Part shown: piece after piece, positions 1 to 7,838 of the stretch | Layout: each line of letters begins with the position of its first letter | How positions within the stretch are numbered: position 1 is the first letter of the stretch | Origin: CBDCME01 sp965218865 | GTDB lineage: Bacteria > Pseudomonadota > Alphaproteobacteria > JAAXGF01 | Direction: 5' to 3' | NCBI GenBank assembly: GCA_965218865.1 | Contig: CBDCME010000006.1 | Coordinates: forward strand, 1-40,040 | DNA length: 40,040 nt | Position numbers and translations under genes: made by a program | Notes under the pieces: generated by a model | Database searches by the model: none | The model's input: the letters and a program-made list of their open reading frames with translations, nothing else | Told to the model about the DNA's origin: nothing

Positions 1-253
1 ACTATCGATCTGCGCCAACGTTTTCAGATAGAAAATTAAAGGGAAAACATTTGTGGAGCCTTCAATGTATGATTCTGAGAGAAAAAGATGACGGCGTTCA
101 GCAACGGTCGTCTTCCCGCTGCCAAAAACACCTAATAGGAAACAGAAATATTCGTCTTTTGTTTTAATATTTTCAAAGATATGGGGTAGAACCTTTAACG
201 GTGGACTATTTGGTGAGGTCACTAAAGAGGTATCACGTGCAGACAAATCTATG
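1..253 (-). pseudogene. NACHT-like P-loop NTPase fragment (middle of a broken gene)
   Basis: Read on the minus strand, one frame stays open from the IS boundary at 253 to the window edge. It contains a Walker A motif, GVFGSGKTTVA, preceded by EYFCFLL and followed by FPLIFYLKTLA. That order (hydrophobic strand, G-x-F-G-S-G-K-T-T, then a P-L-I-F-Y-L strand) is typical of NACHT/STAND NTPases. The start of the same gene is probably the nuclease-like piece at 1716-1976, on the far side of the IS256 element. Base composition is visibly more AT-rich than the core genes, which suggests transfer. The rest of the protein lies outside the window, so any C-terminal sensor region cannot be judged. NACHT is the best fit; another P-loop family is possible. 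Confidence 0.6.
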
Positions 254-1715
254 GGCAATGTCCCGGCTGATGTTGAAAAAGTGAGGTAGGCGTCATTCGC
301 CTGGAACCGTTAGGCTCTGGGTGTTGAATCCATCAAGGAGAACGACGCCATGACCAAGACTACACGGAACAGCCGCCTTTCGAAACTGTTGGAGATCCCG
401 CTTCCGCTGTTGCCGCCGGCCTTGCCGGAGGCTTTTGATGATCTGCGCATGAGCGTGGATCGCTTTTGCCTGTTGGCCGGGGTGGAGACCCTGGGCGAGA
501 TGCTGGACGAGGATAGCGAGGTGCTCTGCGGAGCGCGCCACGCCCGCACGGCCGAGCGGCAGGGCCATCGCTGGGGGACAACCCAGAGCGAGATTGCCTA
601 TCACGGGGGCAAGGTGAAGCTGACGCGCCCGCGGGTGCGCGATCTTGCGGGCAAGGAGATGAGCTTGCCGAGCTGGGAGTTGCTCTCGGACCCGGCGCTT
701 TTGCAGTCCTGGGCGATGAACATCATGCTGCTTACGGTTTCGACCCGCAAGTACGCGCGCGCCGTGCGCCTGCCCGGCGAGGCCAGCGGCGACTTGCCGG
801 CACGCGCGGGCGATGCGACCTCGAAGTCCGCGGTCTCGCGGCGCTTCGTGGCCATGACGCGCAAGAAGCTGAAGGCCTTCCTGGCCAGCGACCTTTCGGA
901 TCTCGATCTCCTGGTCATCCAGATCGACGGGCTGCACGTCGGCGATCACGTGTTGCTGGCAGCTATTGGCATCGACGGCGCGGGCGAGAAGCATGTTCTA
1001 GGCCTGGCCGAAGGTGCCACGGAGAATGCCGCCACGGTGCAGGCGCTGCTCGACAACCTGACCGCCCGCGGCCTCGACCCGGAAGTGCCCCGGCTCTTCA
1101 TCGTCGACGGCGCCAAGGCGCTCTCCAAGGCGATCAAGCGGACCTTCGGGCCGGTGGCCGCCCTCCAGCGCTGCCAGGTCCACAAGGGCCGCAACATCAT
1201 CGAGCGCCTCGACGAAAGCCTTCATGCCGGCGTCAAGAAGGCGCTCAGGCAAGCCTGGGACCAAGACGATGCCGAGAAAGCCGAACGCCTCATGAAGAAC
1301 CTGGCGCGCCGCCTGGAGACCGAGGCCCCCGGCGTTTCGGCTTCCATCCTGGAGGGCCTGGATGAGATCCTCACCGTGATCCGCTTGGGCCTGCCGCCCA
1401 AGCTCAGGCGCTCCTTGGCCTGCACCAACGCCATCGAGAATGCCTTGGGAACGGTCAGGATGGTGCAGCACAATGTCAAGCGCTGGCGCAACGCCGAGAT
1501 GGCCTTGCGATGGACCGCCGCCGGCCTCCTGGAAGCCCAAAAGACCTCCGTCGCCTCAAGGCCTACCGGCAACTCCCCATCCTCAGAGCTGCCCTCGAGG
1601 ATCACGTGAAAAAGGCAAAAGCGAAAAGCGCCATTGAAACCATCAAAGAGGCCGCCTAGCCTCGAAGCCCAACCATGCCTGCCTCGCCTTTTTCAACAGA
1701 GCATGGGACATCACC
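254..1715 (+). mobile_element. IS256-family insertion sequence, copy A
   Basis: 1462 bp, nearly identical to copy B at 15895-17356. The ends are imperfect inverted repeats: the left end reads GGCAATGTCCC, then TGTTGAAAAAG, and the right end read inward gives GGTGATGTCCC, then TGTTGAAAAAG. The boundaries were set from copy B, where an 8-bp duplication is visible. Copy A has no duplication: its left flank is AATCTATG and its right flank is TGAGAGGT. It lies between two pieces of one minus-strand gene, so loss of adjacent DNA after insertion is likely. Confidence 0.88.
350..1609 (+). CDS. IS256-family (Mutator-type) transposase, C-terminus frame-broken
   Basis: DDE transposase that cuts and moves its own IS. 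The 419-residue frame shows the family signatures: a first Asp in VIQIDGLHVGDH (about residue 193), a second in RLFIVDGAKALSKA, the QRCQVHKGRNI block, and the catalytic Glu in ACTNAIENALGTVR. AAGGAG lies just upstream of the ATG. After LLEAQK (about position 1542) the printed frame ends in an unrelated tail. The overlapping frame instead reads DLRRLKAYRQLPILRAALED and runs to a TAG at 1657-1659, which is the expected family C-terminus. A one-base deletion, or a -1 slip at the AAAAG run, would join the two. Copy B has the same break, so it predates duplication or is part of the element's normal expression. Confidence 0.9.
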   Translation: MTKTTRNSRLSKLLEIPLPLLPPALPEAFDDLRMSVDRFCLLAGVETLGEMLDEDSEVLCGARHARTAERQGHRWGTTQSEIAYHGGKVKLTRPRVRDLAGKEMSLPSWELLSDPALLQSWAMNIMLLTVSTRKYARAVRLPGEASGDLPARAGDATSKSAVSRRFVAMTRKKLKAFLASDLSDLDLLVIQIDGLHVGDHVLLAAIGIDGAGEKHVLGLAEGATENAATVQALLDNLTARGLDPEVPRLFIVDGAKALSKAIKRTFGPVAALQRCQVHKGRNIIERLDESLHAGVKKALRQAWDQDDAEKAERLMKNLARRLETEAPGVSASILEGLDEILTVIRLGLPPKLRRSLACTNAIENALGTVRMVQHNVKRWRNAEMALRWTAAGLLEAQKTSVASRPTGNSPSSELPSRIT

Positions 1716-1976
1716 TGAGAGGTCGTCGCGCAGTGCTTTGAATGCTGCCAAGAAATTGTGAATATCGGTATTAGAGGCCTTTTTTGATTCACGATATTTG
1801 CATTCGATCGCAATCCTTGAGTTTTTTCCCAAAAAATCCCTTTTTGTGGCGATTATGTCGAACTCGAAATCTCCATTTTCGATGTTTCTTTGTGTAGAAT
1901 AGTCGGCTTGACGAAATAGCAATTCGACCCGGTCCTCAAAGCGTTTCCAGTTAGGTTCTCGATTATCGTGGCTCAT
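1716..1976 (-). pseudogene. PD-(D/E)XK (Mrr/restriction-endonuclease-like) N-terminal fragment
   Basis: The frame starts at an ATG at 1976 and gives 87 native residues before running into the IS256 end. The fragment has the layout of an Mrr-type nuclease fold: an N-terminal helix with Glu (FEDRVELLFRQADY), the first catalytic Asp in FEFDIIATKRDF, and the ExK pair in IAIECKYRES. It points leftward toward the NACHT-like fragment at 1-253, so the two are best read as one interrupted nuclease-NTPase gene. Removing the IS exactly does not restore one frame (the downstream frame is offset by one base), so some bases are missing. Nuclease-NACHT proteins are a known class of antiphage NLR-like proteins; that role here is inference. 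Confidence 0.65.
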
Positions 1977-1982
1977 AAGTTA

Positions 1983-3150
1983 TACCAACCGCCCTTAACA
2001 TTGACTTGTGCGATCCCACGCTCTGAGGCCGATGGACATGATCTTCCAAGGTTGGTCGGTCAGGTTGTTCCAGGCTTGGCAAGAGGCCTCGACGATGGCT
2101 TCATAGGAGTCGCAGACACGATTGGGGAGCCAGTTCTGGCGGAGGTATTGCCAGACATTTTCGGCGGGATTGAGCTCCGGGGACTTGGGTGGCAAAGGCA
2201 CGAGGGAGATGTTCTCCGGGATGCCGAGTTTGGCAGTGGTGTGCCATGCGGCTTGGTCGAGCAGCACGACGGCATGGGCGTTTGGGGCAACGGCCCGGCT
2301 GATTTCCTCGAGATGCAGGTCCATGGCTTCAGTATTGGCGCGCGGCATGACCAGCGCCGCGCCCTCACCGCGCTCGGGGCAGATGGCGCCGAAGAGATAC
2401 GCCGAAGAGGTCCGTAGGTCCTTGACCTGGCGCGGGCGCGATCCCTTTGGGGCCCACTGGCGCACCAGGCTGTTCTTCTGGCCGACGCGCATTTCATCTT
2501 GAAACCAAACCTCGATGGGCGTGTCCGGTGGCTGTGCCGCTACGATTTTTGCCAAGTGTTCGGGAAAACTTTTTTTTAAATTCCTCCTGTGCCCGCGCAT
2601 CCTGGCCGACGTGGCGCGGGCGCGCGGAAATATGCGAGAACCCGAGCGCGGCCAGCAGCTTGCCGACGCTCCGCTCGTGATAGTCCACGCCGAAGCGCGT
2701 TCGGATCAGTTGCTTGAGATCGATGCAGCGCCAGCGCACGACCCCATCCCGTTCGGGATCGGGACCGGCCTCGATAGCCCGCGAAAGCGCCGCCATTTGC
2801 GACGGCGTCAACCGACGCAACGCCCCGTTCGGCTTGCGGTCGATCAGACCGGCCGGACCTCCCGCGTTGAACCGGTGAACCCAGTCCCGCAACGTCTGCC
2901 GATCCATGCCGCCAATACCCGCCGCGCACGCTCGATCCATCCCATCGTAGATGGCCGCCATCGACAAAAGCCGTCGCGCCTGGTTCCCATCATCGCTCCG
3001 TGCCGCAAGAACACGGACTCTTTCAGCATCAAAGTCGTTTCGCAAAGGAATCGTTGGCATTGAACACACTCCCTTGTTGCCAACAACCTTGAATCACACA
3101 AAACCTGGCGTGTAAACCTTTGCGCGAGTCAAACTCTGGGGCGGTTGGTA
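1983..3150 (-). mobile_element. IS630-family insertion sequence, copy 1
   Basis: 1168 bp between inverted ends TACCAACCGCCC and GGGGCGGTTGGTA. The same element occurs at 18946-20113 and 32382-33550 in the same orientation. Family members insert at TA. All three left junctions read TTATACC, but only copy 2 has an unambiguous TA on its right side (GGTATAAG); copies 1 and 3 read GGTATTAC, so the exact end is uncertain by a base or two. The element sits in front of the broken nuclease gene and cuts a plus-strand gene fragment on its right. Confidence 0.88.
1995..3069 (-). CDS. IS630-family transposase in two overlapping frames
   Basis: Helix-turn-helix plus DDE transposase split over two frames. 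Frame A (3069 down to 2494; likely real start MPTIPLRNDF at 3060) carries the DNA-binding half, with QTLRDWVHRFNAGG and the winged-helix linker. Frame B (entered near 2575, ending at 1995) carries the catalytic core: first Asp in EVWFQDEMRVGQ, second in VVLLDQAAWHTT, and Glu in SPELNPAENVWQYL. The frames meet at a run of eight A residues on the coding strand (TTTAAAAAAAAG). Going from A to B needs a net +1 shift, consistent with slippage at the A-run. All three copies keep this arrangement, which argues for programmed expression rather than random damage. Copy 1 has the full frame B ending. Confidence 0.87.
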
Positions 3151-3151
3151 T

Positions 3152-3307
3152 TACTCGGCGGCGGGTGGGAAGGGATACTTCGTGCATTTTATCGAGTTAT
3201 GCAACGGTAAGTGGTATGTTTTCGAGGATGATAGCGTAAATTCACGCGGCACGTTGGATTGGGATTTTCCGCAGATCGGGGTCGCGCAGTTGCCTGGATC
3301 AAATTAA
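3152..3307 (+). pseudogene. 3' fragment of an unidentified gene cut by IS630 copy 1
   Basis: Directly after the IS the plus strand stays open and ends in TAA at 3305-3307. It reads in part GGKGYFVHFIELCNGKWYVF, then EDDSVNSRGTLDWDFPQIGV. The composition (aromatic, acidic, no Arg/Ala bias) looks like real protein rather than a GC-driven shadow. The 5' part is not present on the other side of the IS, so the insertion or a later deletion removed it. I do not recognise the family. Confidence 0.4.
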
Positions 3308-3518
3308 TATTGCGCAGGTTTAGAGGCTCCAGCCGCGAGGCTCCTGGGTTGGCCGCGCTCAGGATAAACCAGCGCTCGATGGTAATCGCTCGGAATTCAC
3401 AGAGCACGTTTCGTGAAATTGGCGAGCGTTGACGGTGGCCACATAGACGAAGCGTCTTCGCGCTGGCGCAACCCTCAAGCCCCATCCAAAATGAAGGCTT
3501 GAAGATCCTGCTCGAATT
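3308..3518. other. no gene recognised
   Basis: About 210 bases between two gene scraps. Frames on both strands are short and show no convincing protein pattern. This looks like the debris of earlier insertions. Confidence 0.4.
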
Positions 3519-3519
3519 T

Positions 3520-3618
3520 TCAAAGCGTATTTTCATCGTTTTCAAAGTAGTAGGGGTTTTCGTCCTTGAGCATTTGGAAGATGACGCGGTTCAAATGGCG
3601 TCCCAGGGCGTGGAGGGA
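3520..3618 (-). pseudogene. possible IS110-type transposase tail
   Basis: A 32-residue open piece on the minus strand reads SLHALGRHLNRVIFQMLKDE, then NPYYFENDENTL and a stop. The pattern L-x-R-x-L-x-R-V-I-F-x-M-L-K-D resembles the extreme C-terminus of IS110/IS116-type transposases. An in-frame TAA directly upstream shows it is a remnant. The family call rests on a short segment only. Confidence 0.3.
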
Positions 3619-3667
3619 TTATTCGACCGGCGTCGTGATCGGGTGCCTGTGTTTTCGTGGCCGCTGT

Positions 3668-4045
3668 TCAGGTCAGGGTGGCGGCGTAGGCGCGCCAGTC
3701 AGCGGTGATCGAGATGTCCCGCTGCTTGCTCTCCGCCAGCTCCCGCGGGTAGAGGATACCGTCGACTTCGCGGCCGTCGGCGAGGAAAACCCGGCCACGG
3801 TAGAGGTGAGGCGGCTCGCCGGCCTCGACCCGGCGCCACACCTCATCCGGCATCCGGTAGAGTTCACCCTTGACCGAGACGCCGCCTTGGGCGACCTCGA
3901 ACATGCCCGGGTGGCGGTCGTCGATCGAATAGAGGCGGTACCGGGGGGCGGTGGCGAATTCGCCCAGGAAGCGAGCACCGGTAAGGTTGTGGTGCAGGGC
4001 CAGGCCCCGCATGAGGGTTCCGTTCACGAACAGGTCGAACGCCAT
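3668..4045 (-). CDS. gamma-glutamylcyclotransferase-like (AIG2/GGCT-fold) protein
   Basis: 125-residue cytosolic protein. It begins MAFDLFVNGTLMRGLALHHN; the F-V-N-G-T-L stretch matches the phosphate-binding loop (Y-G-S/T-L) of the gamma-glutamylcyclotransferase fold. It continues through ARFLGEFATAPRYRLY, GELYRMPDEVWRRVEAGE and VDGILYPRELAESK, which resemble the stand-alone proteins annotated as allophanate-hydrolase-related or GGCT-like. Members act on gamma-glutamyl or related amide compounds; the substrate here cannot be told from sequence. The gene is divergent from the DUF255 gene, and repeat copy 1 lies between them. It is intact and full length for the family. Confidence 0.7.
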   Translation of the reverse strand: MAFDLFVNGTLMRGLALHHNLTGARFLGEFATAPRYRLYSIDDRHPGMFEVAQGGVSVKGELYRMPDEVWRRVEAGEPPHLYRGRVFLADGREVDGILYPRELAESKQRDISITADWRAYAATLT

Positions 4046-4064
4046 CGGTCTTCTCTTTCCCGCT

Positions 4065-4192
4065 CAGTGTCGGTTCGAAAATGCGCGTCCGCGCATTTTT
4101 TTGCGTCTGTTCCGGCCCCCGCCCCCTCCCGGCCACCCACGAGAGTATGCTGACATGGATGGCCGGGAGGGGGCGGGGGCCGGGGCCGCAAG
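4065..4192 (+). repeat. hairpin-rich MITE-like repeat, copy 1
   Basis: Begins near CAGTGTCGGTTCGAAAA, then a short palindrome (AAAATGCGCG, TC, CGCGCATTTT), then a long inverted repeat built on GCCCCCTCCCGGCCA and TGGCCGGGAGGGGGC around a loop of about 18 bases. The right terminus is decayed compared with the other copies. It lies in the divergent spacer before the DUF255 gene, so it may affect that promoter region. Confidence 0.8.
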
Positions 4193-4275
4193 GGAGGCCC
4201 GCCCGGTCGAAAGGGGACACTCCAGTTGGCCGGGGTTGAAAATTTTTTCCTTAAACACACTGTGAAGAAAGAACA

Positions 4276-6639
4276 GTGCGGACGCGAGAAGGGATGCGAG
4301 GAATGCGGCGACGACATTGTCTGGTATTCGCGCTGCTGCTGGCAACGGCGGCGCCGGGTGGCGCCGGCGAGCCGGCGGGCGGCCACGCCTACACCAACCG
4401 CCTGATAGATTCGAACGATCCCTACCTTCTTCTCCACGCCCACAATCCCGTCGATTGGTATCCCTGGGGCGACGAGGCTTTCGCCGCGGCGGAACGGGAG
4501 AACAAGCTCATTTTTCTATCGGTGGGTTACAGCACCTGTTTCTGGTGCCACGTGGCCGAGAGGACGATTTATTCCGATCCCGCCATAGCGGCCTTGATGA
4601 ACCGCTGGTTCATCAACGTCAAGGTCGATAGCGAACAACGGCCCGATCTCGACCGGATCTACATGATGGCGACCCAACTCTTGACCGGCAGGGGCGGCTG
4701 GCCGAACAACGTCTTTCTGACCCCGGACCGGAAACCGTTTTTCGCCGGAAGTTATTTTCCGCCCGCCGACGATCCGGCGCGGGGACCGGGCTTTCCCAGC
4801 ATTCTCACGATGATCAACGAAGTCTGGACAAGCGAACCCGAGCGCATAACCGGGGTGGCGGACCAGGTCTACACCGCCATGCTCGACCATCAGGAAGAAA
4901 CGACCGGAGGGGCGGAGACGGCGATCAGTCCGGCCGCCTGGATGAATCAGGCGCTGGACGCGCTCCTGCCCCGGTTCGACCGCGAGCACGGCGGGCTCTC
5001 GTTGGGGAATCCCACGAAATTCGCCCAGGCGCCGGTGCTCGATCTGCTCCTGGCGGCAAATCGGAAGGGCTCCGGTCCGGAGGTCCTCGGGCGGCTGACC
5101 GAAACCCTCGACGCCCTCGCCCTGGGCGGCGTCCGGGACCACGTCGGCGGCGGTTTTCACCGCTATTCGACCGAACCGACTTGGTCGATTCCCCATTTCG
5201 AGAAAATGCTATTCGACAACGCCCAACTCCTGAGGATCTACGCCGAGGCCTACGCCGACACCGGCAACCCCCTCTACCGCCAGGTGGCGCTCGAATTGGG
5301 CGCCTATCTGAGCCGCGAGATGATGTCTCCCGACGGCGGCTTCTTCACGGCCGAGGATTCCGCCATCGACGGCGTCGAGGGGGTCACCTATCTGTGGACC
5401 GAGGGGGAGATCGCGAACGCCCTCGGGACCACCGAGGCGACGCGGTTTCTCCAGACCTACGCCCTGACCGAGATGCCGCCGGTGCCGGCACACGCCGGCG
5501 GCGGCGCCGCCGCGGAGGCCCACCAGGGCGGCGTCCTCCGGGTCCGGCTTGGCCTTGCCGAAAACCTCGACCAGGCCGGGGATCTGGTGGCCGAACTTGA
5601 CGCCCTGACGCCCTTGCGTCAGCGTTTGCGGGCGGTACGCGATCTCCGGCCGCGCCCGGCCCGCGACGAAAAGCTCATCGTCGCCCTCAACGGCATGGCC
5701 ATCCGCGCCTTCGCCGTCGGCGCCAAGGTTTTGCGGCAATCCGACTACCTTCGGTTTGCCCAGAGGGCGGGGGAAAGGATTTGGCGCCTGGCCTACGATC
5801 CGCGCCAGGCGAGTCTGCACCACCAGATATTCGGCGGCCAAGCCCAGACCGAGGGATTCCTCGCCGATTACGCCCAGTTGGGCGAGGGCTTCCTGGCCTT
5901 GCACGCGGTGACGGGCGACGAGGTTTGGCTGAGGCGCGCCGCGGCGCTCGCCGAGGCTCTCCTGGAGCGTTTCGCCAACGACGACGGGAGCCTGGAGACC
6001 GCCCCGAGGAGCGCGGAACTATTGATTCCGCCGCTCGATTCGGAGGACAACACCTATCCTTCCGGAACCTCCTCGGCGATCGCCCTGTTGCTCGGACTGC
6101 GCGAGGCGACGGGCGAAGCCCGTTACGGCGAGGCCGCCGAGCGGGTCGTCCGGCGTCTGAGCGGACAGCTGGCCGCGCGCCCCGCGAACTGGCCCACGGC
6201 GATCATCGCCGCCCGCCGGTACCTGAAGGATTCGCCCGTCGCCGGGGGCGAATACAAGCCACCCGAATCGGGGGATTTCGTGCGCGCCACCGCGAACGGT
6301 TTGAGCACGCCGGCGGGGGACCAGATCATCGTCACCTTGAAAATCGATTCTGGGTACCATCTTCAGGCCAATCCCCCGTCGTTGCCCTATCTGGTTCCCA
6401 CCTCGGTGAGTTTCGAAAGCGTTACCCCGGCGAACATCCGCTATCCCGACGCGGTGCCCTTCACGGCCCCCTTCGCCGACGAGGTCCTCGACGTCTACGA
6501 CGGCACGGCAACGATCGTGGTCGAGTTCCCCAAGGGAACCCTGCTCGAAAACGCCCCGATACGCGGCTCCGTGACGGCCCAGGCCTGCGACGATAAGGTC
6601 TGCCTGCCCCCCTCGGAGCTGCCCATCTCGGTGCCTTGA
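4276..6639 (+). CDS. exported DUF255 thioredoxin-fold protein with DsbD-like C-terminal domain
   Basis: About 787 residues; the start could be GTG 4276, ATG 4294 or ATG 4303. The two ATG starts give a cleaner signal peptide (RRRHCLVFALLLATAAPGGA). Mature order: a thioredoxin-like DUF255 domain with ANPVDWYPW-type context (here HNPVDWYPWGDEAF) and the YSTCFWCHV motif near residue 85; then an (alpha/alpha)6-barrel region resembling N-acylglucosamine epimerases (HVGGGFHRYSTEPTWSIPHF, EDNTYPSGTSSAI); then about 120 C-terminal residues like the DsbD periplasmic domain (GYHLQANPPSLPYLVPTSV, with a Cys pair in ACDDKVCLPP). The reaction of the DUF255 family is not settled. The signal peptide, CxxC-like motif and DsbD-type tail point to periplasmic thiol-disulfide work. 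Confidence 0.85.
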   Translation: MRTREGMRGMRRRHCLVFALLLATAAPGGAGEPAGGHAYTNRLIDSNDPYLLLHAHNPVDWYPWGDEAFAAAERENKLIFLSVGYSTCFWCHVAERTIYSDPAIAALMNRWFINVKVDSEQRPDLDRIYMMATQLLTGRGGWPNNVFLTPDRKPFFAGSYFPPADDPARGPGFPSILTMINEVWTSEPERITGVADQVYTAMLDHQEETTGGAETAISPAAWMNQALDALLPRFDREHGGLSLGNPTKFAQAPVLDLLLAANRKGSGPEVLGRLTETLDALALGGVRDHVGGGFHRYSTEPTWSIPHFEKMLFDNAQLLRIYAEAYADTGNPLYRQVALELGAYLSREMMSPDGGFFTAEDSAIDGVEGVTYLWTEGEIANALGTTEATRFLQTYALTEMPPVPAHAGGGAAAEAHQGGVLRVRLGLAENLDQAGDLVAELDALTPLRQRLRAVRDLRPRPARDEKLIVALNGMAIRAFAVGAKVLRQSDYLRFAQRAGERIWRLAYDPRQASLHHQIFGGQAQTEGFLADYAQLGEGFLALHAVTGDEVWLRRAAALAEALLERFANDDGSLETAPRSAELLIPPLDSEDNTYPSGTSSAIALLLGLREATGEARYGEAAERVVRRLSGQLAARPANWPTAIIAARRYLKDSPVAGGEYKPPESGDFVRATANGLSTPAGDQIIVTLKIDSGYHLQANPPSLPYLVPTSVSFESVTPANIRYPDAVPFTAPFADEVLDVYDGTATIVVEFPKGTLLENAPIRGSVTAQACDDKVCLPPSELPISVP

Positions 6640-6896
6640 GAACGGCGAGGGACGATTTCCTTGAGCCAGTCGGAAGACGAAATGATCAAGGTCGGCCAGG
6701 TGAGACATCGGATCAACTCGGCCCGGGATAAATCCGTGCTGTTGTTACCATTTGCCAACTCCCTTACCGGGATGCTTGATTTGTTGATGCGAAGTTTCCG
6801 CGAATTTCCATGGTTCGCGTCAAGCAATATTTTCATAATAGAGCAAACATGAGGGCGGGAATTACCCGCCCTCAATAACAAACCGTATTGTCCGAT
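6640..6896. other. convergent spacer
   Basis: Spacer between the DUF255 gene and the convergent antitoxin gene. A TTG-started 63-codon frame at 6661-6852 has no clear ribosome site and no recognisable family, so I do not call it. The notable element is the hairpin at 6851-6873. Confidence 0.4.
6851..6873. terminator. strong hairpin between convergent genes
   Basis: GAGGGCGGG, AATTA, CCCGCCCTC is a perfect 9-bp stem located 24 bases beyond the antitoxin stop. There is no long T-run on either side, so it may act as a bidirectional barrier rather than a textbook terminator. Confidence 0.55.
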
Positions 6897-7355
6897 TTAC
6901 GCGGCTTTTATCGCTGGTTGCCACCCGTCTTTGGTTTCTTCGAACCTCAATTCGCCATCTATAAGATCATCGAGCGTTGTAAGGCATTCGATAAACTCTT
7001 TGATGGCCTCATTCCCTCCAAATTTCTTTCCGAACAAGATACGAATCATTCGATCCGCCGGTCCGCTTATCGCGCTTTCTCCCTTTTCCCACCGCGCAAT
7101 GGTTAGTTCGGTTACACCAAGCATGATCCCTAGCATACGCTGAGAAAGGTTCAACTCGTGCCTGAAGTACCTAAACTCGCTCCCTGTAAGCTTTTTCCTT
7201 TCGAAGATCAGGAATTCACCGATTGCGCGATGGAGATCATCTATTTCCTCGATGTGCACGACACGGCCATGAGGTGTTTCGTCATAACGAAACCCATTCA
7301 GCAGGTACACATCGTCGAGACCGCATTCGCGGTAATGATAACGCTCATTCGGCAT
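6897..7355 (-). CDS. HTH antitoxin of a DUF4258-type toxin-antitoxin pair
   Basis: 152 residues. An N-terminal segment (YHYRECGLDDVYLLNGFRYD) is followed by a linker and an XRE-like helix-turn-helix: LTGSEFRYFRHELNLSQRML, then GVTELTIARWEKGESAISGP. This layout is that of HTH antitoxins that pair with DUF4258 toxins (a relative of the MqsA arrangement, but without its two CxxC zinc motifs). AGGAG lies upstream of the ATG. The toxin gene precedes it by about 26 bases on the same strand, so the two were one operon. The protein should bind the operator at 7839-7857 and repress the pair. With the toxin split by a repeat, it may be left as an orphan repressor. Confidence 0.75.
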   Translation of the reverse strand: MPNERYHYRECGLDDVYLLNGFRYDETPHGRVVHIEEIDDLHRAIGEFLIFERKKLTGSEFRYFRHELNLSQRMLGIMLGVTELTIARWEKGESAISGPADRMIRILFGKKFGGNEAIKEFIECLTTLDDLIDGELRFEETKDGWQPAIKAA

Positions 7356-7381
7356 CGCTTTGTCTCATCTCCTTTCAGGTT

Positions 7382-7779
7382 CTAGATCACCGTAACCACC
7401 GTAAGACGTCGATCACTGCTAATAGCCACAACAACCTGGCAGTCTGTACAAAAACTCGCGGCACCGGCCCTCTCCCCCTCCCGGCCACCCATATCAGCAA
7501 CCTCTCGTGGGTGGCCGGGAGGGGGAGAGGGCCGGAACAGACGCATAAAATGCGCGGAAGCGCATTTTCGAACAGGTCCTGAACCCGTCCTCCGGCGGCG
7601 CGCTTCACTAACTTGCACCTCCATTCGTTGAATTCATCCAAATTTGGCCCGTCAATCATCCGTCCACCTCGGATTGTGTCGAGTGCCTGCCGAATCGAGC
7701 GATCACGCGCTAAAAGCATTTCGCGAGCGTGATCGGACCAGCCGATGTTCCCCTCTTTTTCTGCTATCTTGCGGATCAC
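7382..7779 (-). pseudogene. DUF4258 toxin gene split by a MITE-like repeat
   Basis: Starts at a GTG (7779) as MIRKIAEKEGNIGWSDHARE, with the SxHAxxxxxxR pattern of DUF4258, and continues to KLVKRAAGGRVQD, where repeat copy 2 (7444-7575) interrupts it. The rest, CQVVVAISSDRRLTVVTVI, lies on the other side in another frame and ends at 7382. Removing the repeat with one 2-bp duplication restores a single 87-codon frame with the junction GGRVQDCQVVVAIS, the usual size for this family. DUF4258 proteins are RelE/MqsR-like candidates for mRNA-cleaving toxins. As it stands the frame runs through the repeat into an unrelated tail, so the toxin is very likely inactive. Confidence 0.75.
7444..7575 (-). 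repeat. hairpin-rich MITE-like repeat, copy 2 (inside the toxin gene)
   Basis: 132 bp, inverted relative to copy 1. Ends CTGTACAAAAA and TTTTCGAACAG form an 11-bp terminal inverted repeat with two mismatches. GT directly precedes and directly follows it, a possible 2-bp target duplication. The internal short palindrome (with a GA rather than TC centre) and the long CCCTCCCGGCCACCC / GGGTGGCCGGGAGGG inverted repeat match the other copies. Confidence 0.85.
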
Positions 7780-7838
7780 CGTTAGGGCGGCTTATCGTGA
7801 AAGCCTACGATCCGGGAACGGGATGATTGGCGCCATAT

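Noticed and set aside
6661..6852. A 63-codon frame after the DUF255 gene
   Set aside because: TTG start, no ribosome site, no family pattern, and it ends inside the hairpin.
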